A stretch of DNA of 39,209 nt from contig NZ_KB905954.1 in the NCBI RefSeq assembly GCF_000381125.1, positions 1 to 39,209 of the forward strand. Direction: 5' to 3'. The notes beneath the pieces were generated by a model. It was not told the DNA's origin, did not search any database, and was given only the letters and a program-made list of their open reading frames with translations. Made by a program: the position numbers and the translations under genes. Source of the stretch: Caldimonas manganoxidans ATCC BAA-369 (lineage in GTDB: Bacteria; Pseudomonadota; Gammaproteobacteria; Burkholderiales; Burkholderiaceae_C). Positions 33,310 through 39,209 of this stretch are shown here, in pieces (the first letter of the stretch is position 1; each line of letters opens with the position of its first letter).

Positions 33310-36300
33310 ATGTCTGCGCGCGCCGTGCAGCGTCTTCGGTTCGTGGGGCTTGGGCCCTGGGGCTGGCGTTTGGCCGTCGCTGGGCTGCTCGGTCTGGTCG
33401 TCTTGGTGGCTTGGCGCGGCGTGACCCGCGAGATGCAGTCCTCGCGGGTCCAGGCCCGCTGGTTGTCCGATCTGGCCACCCAGTTGCATGTCCAGGTGCT
33501 GCCCGGGCGCAGCCCAGCCATTCGGTTTCCTGCGGACGGGCCCTACGATGTGCGCCTGGGCTACCACGGCTTGCCGCACCTCATCGAGCGGCTGTCGGCG
33601 CGTGGCTTCGAGGTACAGGCCCAGGCCCGCTGGTCGCCCAAGCTGATCGAGCTGCACGACTGGGGCCTGTTCACGATCTACCCGGAAAAAAGCCAAGCGG
33701 GCCTGCAGGTGCTCGACTGCCGCGGCGACACCCTTGCCGCCAGTCTCCATCCCCAGCGGGTGTATCCCGACGTGTCATCCATCCCTCGGGTGCTGGCCGA
33801 CAGCCTGCTCTACATCGAAAACCGCGAGCTGCTCGATCCCACGCGACCGTATCTGAATCCTGCGATCGAATGGGACCGACTTGGCAAGGCCCTGCTCGAA
33901 CAGGCTCGCCGCAGCGTCGATCCGGACCAGCCTGCCGCCGGCGGCAGCACCTTGGCCACACAAATCGAGAAATACCGCCACTCGCCCCAGGGCCGCACCG
34001 ATTCGGCCGGCGAGAAGCTGCGGCAGATGGCCTCGGCCTCGCTGCGCGCCTACTTGGGGGGTGAACTCACCTTGGCACGTCGGCAGCAGATCTTGCTGGA
34101 CTACCTCAACACCGTGCCGCTGGCCGCCCAGGTCGGCGTCGGCGAGGTGCACGGCCTGGGGGATGGCTTATGGGCTTGGTACGGCCGCGATTTCGACGAG
34201 GTCAACCGCCTGTTGACGTCCCTGATGGACGGCGAGATCCGGCCCGCCCCGCCCACCGCGGGCCAGGCTCGGGCCTACCGCGAGGTGCTGCTGCGCGAGC
34301 AGGCCCTGGCCTACAAGCAGGCCCTGTCGCTCCTCGTCGCGCAGCGCCGCCCTTCGCACTACCTGGCCGAGCGTGCGCCCGGATTGCGAGCGCTGACCGA
34401 CGCCCATCTGCGCCTGCTCGCCCGCGATGGGGTCATTCCGACGACTTTGCGTGATGCGGCTTTGCCGCTGCCGCTGGAGCTGCTGCCGCAGCAGACCGCC
34501 GCCTCGGCAGGCCGCTTCGTCGAGCGCAAGGCTGCCAGCGCGGCGCGCATGCGCTTGGCCAGCTTGCTGGGCATGTCGCGCAGCTACGATCTGGACCGCC
34601 TGGACCTGGTGGCGCACAGCACGCTCGACGCGCAGGCGCAGCAAGCGGTGACGGAAGCGCTGTCGAGGCTGAGCACGCCCGAGGGCGTGCGCGCCGCCGG
34701 CCTGGTGGGGCCCCGCCTGTTGCGCGAGGGTGAGGACCCAGCGCTGCTGCGCTACAGCTTCACGCTGTTCGAGAGCGACGGTCGAGTCAGCCGTGTGCGC
34801 GTGCAGACCGACAACTTCGACCAGCCTTTCGACCTGAACGACGGGGCCCGACTCGACATGGGGTCCACGGCCAAGCTGCGCACCTTGGTGAGCTATCTCG
34901 AGGTGGTGGCTCAGTTGCACGAGCGCTGGGCGGGTCTGGATGCGGCTGCTTTGGCCGCGCAGGCGCCAGCGGCAAGCGATACCTTGGCGCGCTGGGTGCA
35001 CGACCATCTGCGAAGCACCGACGACCGCCGCTTGGACACCTTGCTCGAAGCGGCCATGGAGCGGCGCTACTCGGCCAGTCCGGCCGAGGCCTTTTTCACC
35101 GGCGGGGGGCTGCACCGCTTTGGCAATTTCGATCCCGAAGACGATCATCGAACGATGAGTGTGCGCGAGGCCTTCGCCCGCTCGGTGAACTTGGTTTTCA
35201 TCCGGCTCATGCGGGACGTGGTGCAGCATCTCGTGCATCAACGACCCGACTTCGATCCGCGCCTGTTCGAGGACCCGACCCATCCGGCCCGGCAAGGCTT
35301 CCTCGAACGATTCGCCGACCAAGAAGGGCGGCAGTTCATCGCGCGCTTCCATGCGGCCTTGCGCGAGCGCCCGGCCGAGGAGGTCGAGCGCCTGCTGCTG
35401 CAGGGACGCGAGCCCAGCGTGCCGCGCTTGGCTGCGCTTTACTACGGCTTGGAGCCCGAAGGCGATCTCGCAGGCCTGGCGCGCTTCATTGCCCGACACC
35501 GCGGAGGCGAGGTGCTGCCCGAGGCGGCCTTGCAACGCTTGCACCAACAAGCCGCCCCTGGCCGCTTGTCGCTGAGCGAGCGTGCCCACCGGGTTGGCGT
35601 GCACCCGTTGCAGCTGTGGGTGGCGGCGCGATTGCGCAGCGATCCCGCAGCCAGCCTGCGCGAGATGCAAGAGGCCGAGGCCGCAGCGCAGGCCCGACGC
35701 GAGGCCTACGATTGGCTCTTGCGCACGCGCCACAAGGACGCGCAGGACCAGCGCATTGGTCAGGTGTTGGAGCAAGCGGCCTTCACGGAATTGCACCGTC
35801 GCTGGCGGCGTTTGGGCTATCCCTTCGAGACGCTGACGCCCTCGTATGCGAGTGCGCTGGGCGCTTCAGGCGACCGGCCGGCCGCCTTGGCCGAATTGAT
35901 GGGCGTGATCGCCAACGACGGCCTGCGGCTGCCCACGGTGCGCATCGAAGGACTGCGGTTTGGCGTGGGCACGCCTTACGAAACCCATTTGGCGCTTCGG
36001 CCGCCTGCGCCCGAGCGTGTGTTGCCCGTGGAGGTGGCGCAGGTGGTGCGTCGGGCCCTGTTGGAGGTGGTGGCCCAGGGGACCGCGCGACGGCTGTTGG
36101 GCAGCGTGCGTCGCGCCGATGGCCGGATGGTGGAACTGGGCGGCAAGACCGGCACCGGCGATCACCGCTACACCGTGCACGGCCGTGATGGCCGGGTGCT
36201 GGCTTCCCAAGTGCTCAACCGCTCGGCCAGCTTTGCCTTCGTGTTGGGCGAACGCCACCATGGCGTGCTGATGGTGTACGTGGCCGGCCCCGATGCCGAG

Positions 36301-36438
36301 CGCTTCCGCTTCACCAGTGCCTTGCCGACCCAGTTGCTGAAGTCGCTGCTGCCGAGTCTGTGGCCGGGGATCGAGAGTCGCCCTTGTGGGCTGCCCGAAC
36401 AACGACCGCGGCCTGCCGATGCCGCACCTGCGGGTTGA
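33310..36438 (+). CDS. Large penicillin-binding protein, transglycosylase-transpeptidase
   Basis: A 1042-residue protein. A membrane anchor (about 20-36) is followed by a GT51 transglycosylase domain (about 150-300) with candidate catalytic Glu170 (YIENRE), GGST at 211-214 and 'LLDYLNTVPLAAQ'. The transpeptidase domain has SxxK (Ser519-Thr-Ala-Lys522), SxN (Ser625-Val-Asn627) and KTG (Lys946). The motif gaps are long: about 100 residues from SxxK to SxN and about 320 from SxN to KTG, more than usual for class A PBPs. The protein should build periplasmic peptidoglycan. The function of the insertions is unknown. It is transcribed divergently from the rhomboid gene and is likely a single-gene unit. 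Confidence 0.87.
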   Translation: MSARAVQRLRFVGLGPWGWRLAVAGLLGLVVLVAWRGVTREMQSSRVQARWLSDLATQLHVQVLPGRSPAIRFPADGPYDVRLGYHGLPHLIERLSARGFEVQAQARWSPKLIELHDWGLFTIYPEKSQAGLQVLDCRGDTLAASLHPQRVYPDVSSIPRVLADSLLYIENRELLDPTRPYLNPAIEWDRLGKALLEQARRSVDPDQPAAGGSTLATQIEKYRHSPQGRTDSAGEKLRQMASASLRAYLGGELTLARRQQILLDYLNTVPLAAQVGVGEVHGLGDGLWAWYGRDFDEVNRLLTSLMDGEIRPAPPTAGQARAYREVLLREQALAYKQALSLLVAQRRPSHYLAERAPGLRALTDAHLRLLARDGVIPTTLRDAALPLPLELLPQQTAASAGRFVERKAASAARMRLASLLGMSRSYDLDRLDLVAHSTLDAQAQQAVTEALSRLSTPEGVRAAGLVGPRLLREGEDPALLRYSFTLFESDGRVSRVRVQTDNFDQPFDLNDGARLDMGSTAKLRTLVSYLEVVAQLHERWAGLDAAALAAQAPAASDTLARWVHDHLRSTDDRRLDTLLEAAMERRYSASPAEAFFTGGGLHRFGNFDPEDDHRTMSVREAFARSVNLVFIRLMRDVVQHLVHQRPDFDPRLFEDPTHPARQGFLERFADQEGRQFIARFHAALRERPAEEVERLLLQGREPSVPRLAALYYGLEPEGDLAGLARFIARHRGGEVLPEAALQRLHQQAAPGRLSLSERAHRVGVHPLQLWVAARLRSDPAASLREMQEAEAAAQARREAYDWLLRTRHKDAQDQRIGQVLEQAAFTELHRRWRRLGYPFETLTPSYASALGASGDRPAALAELMGVIANDGLRLPTVRIEGLRFGVGTPYETHLALRPPAPERVLPVEVAQVVRRALLEVVAQGTARRLLGSVRRADGRMVELGGKTGTGDHRYTVHGRDGRVLASQVLNRSASFAFVLGERHHGVLMVYVAGPDAERFRFTSALPTQLLKSLLPSLWPGIESRPCGLPEQRPRPADAAPAG

Positions 36439-36543
36439 GCCCGTCTGTGGGCGCAAGTCTGCGGGCGCAAGGTCGCGGCAAGGTTTGAGTAGAGCTGGGG
36501 AAGCGTTTGGGAAGAATGAGAAGCGGCAGAAGAGGCGCTGTCA

Positions 36544-36630
36544 TGGTGCCCGGAGCCGGAATCGAACCGGCACGGTGTTGCCACCGGCAGATTTTGAGTC
36601 TGCTGCGTCTACCAATTTCGCCACCCGGGC
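36544..36630 (-). tRNA. tRNA-Leu (anticodon CAA)
   Basis: Read on the minus strand, this 87-nt gene has acceptor arms GCCCGGG and TCCGGGC, and the leucine-type long variable arm. The anticodon stem GCAGA/TCTGC encloses the loop CTCAAAA, giving anticodon CAA for UUG codons. The T-arm GCCGG...CCGGC carries TTCGATT. A discriminator A and encoded CCA end the gene at 36547-36544. No clear terminator follows downstream. Confidence 0.95.
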
Positions 36631-36672
36631 GGGTGAAAGCAAGCCAAGATTATGGCATGTCCGGCGCAGGTT

Positions 36673-36686
36673 TGGCAGGCCTGCCA
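36673..36686. promoter_or_regulatory. Perfect 14-bp palindrome upstream of cysM
   Basis: TGGCAGGCCTGCCA lies between the tRNA-Leu and cysM, 27 nt before the cysM start and 43 nt beyond the tRNA. The divergent gap of 82 nt must hold both promoters. It could be a repressor operator. No regulator gene for it is visible in the window. Confidence 0.4.
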
Positions 36687-36712
36687 CAATGGCGCCAGGA
36701 GAGACCCCAGCC

Positions 36713-37618
36713 ATGCCCACGTACAAGACCCTGGAAGACGCCATCGGCCGCACGCCCTTGGTGAGATTGCAGCGCCTGCCTGGCGCCGACAACGAACGCC
36801 GCGGCAATGTGATCCTCGGCAAGCTCGAAGGCAACAACCCGGCCGGCTCGGTGAAGGACCGCCCGGCCATCAGCATGATCCGGCGAGCCGAGGAGCGGGG
36901 CCAGATCCGGCCCGGCGATACGCTGATCGAGGCCACCTCGGGCAACACCGGCATCGCGCTGGCGATGGCTGCGGCCATCCGCGGCTACCGCATGCTGCTC
37001 ATCATGCCCGAGGATCTGTCCGTCGAGCGGGCGCAGACGATGAAAGCTTTCGGCGCCGAGCTCATCCTCACGCCCAAGGCCGGCGGCATGGAGTACGCCC
37101 GCGATCTGGCCGAGCAAATGCAGCGCGAGGGCAAGGGCGTGGTGCTCGACCAATTCGCCAATGCCGACAATCCGCGCATCCACTACGAGACCACCGGCCC
37201 GGAGATTTGGGAAGACACCGAAGGCACCATCACGCATTTCGTCAGTGCCATGGGCACCACCGGCACCATCACGGGGGTGTCGCGCTACCTGAAAGAAAAG
37301 AACCCGCAGGTGCGCATCATCGGCGCGCAGCCCAGCGAGGGCTCTCGCATCCCGGGCATTCGCAAGTGGCCACCAGAGTACCTGCCCAAGATCTATGACC
37401 CCCGCGCGGTGGACGAACTGATCTACGTGAGCCAGGCCGACGCCGAGGACATGGCCCGACGCCTGGCCCGAGAAGAGGGCTTGTTCGCCGGCATTTCGGC
37501 CGCGGGGGCATGCTGGGCGGCGCTGCAGATCGCGCAAAACGTCGAGAACGCCACCATCGTGTTCGTGGTGTGCGACCGCGGTGATCGCTACCTCTCCACC
37601 GGCGTCTTTCCGGCCTGA
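36713..37618 (+). CDS. cysM: Cysteine synthase B CysM
   Basis: A 301-residue PLP enzyme of the beta-family. The Schiff-base Lys48 lies in 'EGNNPAGSVKDRPA', the substrate loop is 'TSGNTGIALAMAA', and the phosphate-binding glycine stretch is 'MGTTGTITG'. The 'EGNNPAGSVKDR' form is the CysM type rather than CysK. It makes cysteine from O-acetylserine and sulfide or thiosulfate. AGGAGAG precedes ATG 36713. Its 3' end overlaps the convergent trmB-like gene by 31 nt. The surroundings give no further sulfur genes apart from the TSUP permease 22 kb away. Confidence 0.94.
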   Translation: MPTYKTLEDAIGRTPLVRLQRLPGADNERRGNVILGKLEGNNPAGSVKDRPAISMIRRAEERGQIRPGDTLIEATSGNTGIALAMAAAIRGYRMLLIMPEDLSVERAQTMKAFGAELILTPKAGGMEYARDLAEQMQREGKGVVLDQFANADNPRIHYETTGPEIWEDTEGTITHFVSAMGTTGTITGVSRYLKEKNPQVRIIGAQPSEGSRIPGIRKWPPEYLPKIYDPRAVDELIYVSQADAEDMARRLAREEGLFAGISAAGACWAALQIAQNVENATIVFVVCDRGDRYLSTGVFPA

Positions 37619-38325
37619 GTCTCGGCGCAGACGACCCGCCACAGCGTGTGGCCGGCATCGCGGTACTTGCGCTCGAAAGGCGAGACCGGGTCGGCCAGCT
37701 CGGCAGGCCCTGGCATGTCCAGCAGGGCCTGTCGTCCGGCCAGGTGCAACGCGTGCGCGAACTCTTGCGCGTAGATGGCCCAGTTGCTGCGCAGCTCGAC
37801 GCGACCGCCCAGCGCCAGTAAAGCCGGCAAGCGCGGATGCGTGCCCCAGCGGCGCATCACATGCTCGGCCTTGGGCCAGGGGTTGGGGTAGAGCAAATAG
37901 TGGTGCTCCACGCGCCAGCCGGCCTGTGCCATCAAGGCCCACACATCGCTCACGTCGGCGCGCAGCAGCAGCAGATTGGGCGGCCATGCGCACTGCAGTT
38001 TGCGTTGTCCGCGCTCCAGGCGCTCGGCCGATTGGTCGATGCCCACCACCAGCGCTTGCGGATGGCGACGCGCCAGACGGGCGCTGCTTTCGCCGGTGCC
38101 GCAGGCGCTGTCCAGCACCAAGGGGCGGCCCTCCCGGCTGCGGGCGATGGTCTCGAAAGCCGCCACGCTGTACGGGGCTGGCGGCTTGCGAAACGGCTGG
38201 CTCAGATGACGGCGCACCAGCTCATCCAGCCGCGGGTGGGGCCCGTGTTGATTGCTGCGCACCGGACGCGACAGCGTCCGGCCGGCGACGGCGCTACGAT
38301 GGGGTTCCACGATTCGATGGTGCAC
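37588..38325 (-). CDS. trmB: TrmB-like tRNA (guanine-N7)-methyltransferase
   Basis: A SAM-dependent methyltransferase of up to 245 residues. The SAM-site strand is 'LVLDSACGTGESSARLA', and the TrmB signature PxPWPK appears as 'YPNPWPKAEH'. Family members methylate G46 of tRNA; this one carries 'SACGTG' in place of the usual 'EIGxG', so it may be a paralogue, and the symbol is tentative. The start is uncertain: GTG 38325 would put the two divergent start codons 2 nt apart; GTG at 38310 or 38262 (before 'RSNQHGPHPRL') are alternatives, the last favoured by family resemblance. The 3' end overlaps cysM by 31 nt. Confidence 0.82.
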   Translation of the reverse strand: MHHRIVEPHRSAVAGRTLSRPVRSNQHGPHPRLDELVRRHLSQPFRKPPAPYSVAAFETIARSREGRPLVLDSACGTGESSARLARRHPQALVVGIDQSAERLERGQRKLQCAWPPNLLLLRADVSDVWALMAQAGWRVEHHYLLYPNPWPKAEHVMRRWGTHPRLPALLALGGRVELRSNWAIYAQEFAHALHLAGRQALLDMPGPAELADPVSPFERKYRDAGHTLWRVVCAETQAGKTPVER

Positions 38326-38326
38326 G

Positions 38327-38866
38327 ATGACGACCCAAGCCTACAAATTCTGCCCTCAGTGTGCTGGCCCCTTGGCTTGGCAGACGCAGCGGGAAGACGG
38401 TGGCGAGAAATCGCGTCTGCGCTGCGCACGGTGCGGCTTCACGCACTGGAACAATCCCACCCCGGTGTTGGCCGCGGTGATCGAGCTGGCCGACCGCGGC
38501 GGGCAGCTGCTGCTGGCACGCAACGCCGCTTGGCCGGGTCGCTTTTTCGGGCTGATCACCGGCTTCATGGAGGCCGGCGAAAGCCCGCAAGAGGGGGTGA
38601 TTCGAGAAGTGGCCGAAGAAACGGGCCTGACGGTCACCCAGTTGTCCATCATCGGCGCCTACGACTTCCAGCGCATGAACCAAGTCATCATCGCCTACCA
38701 CGCCGTGGCTCAGGGCGAGATCGTGTTGTCGCCGGAGTTGGCCGAATACAAGCTGTTGGCCCCCGAGTCGGTCCGATGCTGGCCGGCAGGTACCGGTCAG
38801 GCCTTGGCCGATTGGCTGCGCTCACGCGGGTATCCCGTGCGCTGGATGGACGACCGGCCACGGTGA
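38327..38866 (+). CDS. Nudix hydrolase with zinc ribbon (NudC-like)
   Basis: A 179-residue protein. A zinc-ribbon with CPQC and CARC pairs (residues about 9-12 and 33-36) precedes a Nudix domain. The box reads 'GFMEAGESPQEGVIREVAEETGL', matching GX5EX7REUXEEXGU. NudC-type enzymes with this zinc ribbon cleave NADH and NAD-capped RNA, but they usually have a further N-terminal domain that this protein lacks. A NUDIX pyrophosphatase for a nucleotide or nucleotide-sugar is the safe reading. Start 38327 gives MTTQAYKFCPQC; it lies 2 nt from the divergent methyltransferase's most upstream start. Confidence 0.85.
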   Translation: MTTQAYKFCPQCAGPLAWQTQREDGGEKSRLRCARCGFTHWNNPTPVLAAVIELADRGGQLLLARNAAWPGRFFGLITGFMEAGESPQEGVIREVAEETGLTVTQLSIIGAYDFQRMNQVIIAYHAVAQGEIVLSPELAEYKLLAPESVRCWPAGTGQALADWLRSRGYPVRWMDDRPR

Positions 38867-38934
38867 GGCCGGGAGGTCATGCGGCGGTTTTGCGCGCATA
38901 CAATCCGAATCCGCCGCAGGCCGATCGAGCCTAG

Positions 38935-39209
38935 GGAAACGCTGATCAAGTCCTGCGCCTGGCAGTAGTCCGTCTTGTCGCCCTGGTGATGGGCGGCGAT
39001 GATTACGGTCATGAAGCAGATGACCTTGGCAGCGGCGGCCGATGCGTCCGCGGGATTCGAGCGTTTTCGCAAGCCCACCCGGCGCGACGCATTCTTGGCC
39101 GAGATGCAGACGATCGTGCCGTGGAATCGGCTGGTGGCGTTGATCGAGCCGCACTACCCCAAGCCCGGCAATGGCCGTCCTCCCGTGGGCTTGGAACGCA
39201 TGTTGCGCA
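38935..39209 (+). mobile_element. Left end of an IS5-family insertion sequence
   Basis: The element begins after CTAG (38931-38934), a target of the IS5 type, with a terminal repeat starting GGAAACGCTGATCAAG that resembles IS5 ends. A transposase follows. The right end lies outside the window, so the second repeat and the target duplication cannot be checked. Position 38867-38934 before it holds no gene. Confidence 0.75.
39011..39209 (+). CDS. IS5-family transposase, N-terminal part
   Basis: Only the first 66 residues are in the window. They begin MKQMTLAAAADASAGFERF, then 'AEMQTIVPWNRLVALIEPHY' and 'PKPGNGRPPVGLERMLR', the N-terminal pattern of IS5-type DDE transposases such as that of E. 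coli IS5. The catalytic acidic residues lie downstream of the edge. ATG 39011 is preferred; an in-frame ATG at 38999 would add four residues. The open frame is intact up to the edge, so the gene may be functional. Confidence 0.88.
   Translation, partial: MKQMTLAAAADASAGFERFRKPTRRDAFLAEMQTIVPWNRLVALIEPHYPKPGNGRPPVGLERMLR

Overview
The window is GC-rich bacterial chromosome with densely packed genes, and its content points to a betaproteobacterium of the order Burkholderiales (Comamonadaceae or a Sphaerotilus/Rubrivivax-like relative). The reasons are an orphan Bug/TctC-type binding protein beside a LysR regulator, DUF1841 and DUF3460 proteins, a RutE-type nitroreductase, and a VWA/MoxR pair of the kind found in these bacteria. 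The lineage is inferred from gene content; no rRNA gene is present to confirm it.

Layout, left to right. (1) Positions 1-590 hold the end of one gene and an overlapping small gene that I could not assign. (2) 503-9181, minus strand, is a tight run moxR - GNAT - VWA - tamA - tamB, joining an AAA+/von Willebrand pair to the outer-membrane translocation and assembly module. (3) 9238-10022 holds a di-haem cytochrome c4-like gene with its own -10 box and a clean terminator. (4) 10038-13186 is a copper-homeostasis divergon: copA-cueR leftward and copZ rightward, with two back-to-back CueR-type promoters between them. (5) 13197-16330 carries DUF1841, a RutE-like nitroreductase, a TSUP permease, an orphan ParA ATPase and a MaoC hydratase. 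(6) 16477-22468 is a same-strand cluster: LuxR-type response regulator, radical SAM protein, hybrid histidine kinase, and a large alpha/beta hydrolase with an uncharacterised N-terminal half. (7) 22480-25394, minus strand, holds DUF3460, scpA, panB and panC. (8) 25503-28488 holds a CYTH-CHAD protein and a membrane-anchored pseudokinase. (9) 28490-33128 holds LysR, the Bug protein, a ferredoxin-reductase-like flavoprotein, an SDR-type NAD protein and a rhomboid protease. (10) 33310-38866 holds a very large penicillin-binding protein, tRNA-Leu(CAA), cysM, a TrmB-like methyltransferase and a zinc-ribbon Nudix hydrolase. (11) From 38935 the left end of an IS5-family element begins and runs off the window.

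Most of the window is housekeeping. The parts least explained by known biology are the regulator/radical SAM/kinase/hydrolase cluster (16477-22468), the pseudokinase at 27055-28488, the moxR-VWA-tam operon, and the 1042-residue penicillin-binding protein. The best-supported regulatory feature is the paired CueR promoter at 12891-12961. No CRISPR array, rRNA operon, prophage or replication origin was seen. No gap longer than 300 bases lacks a gene.
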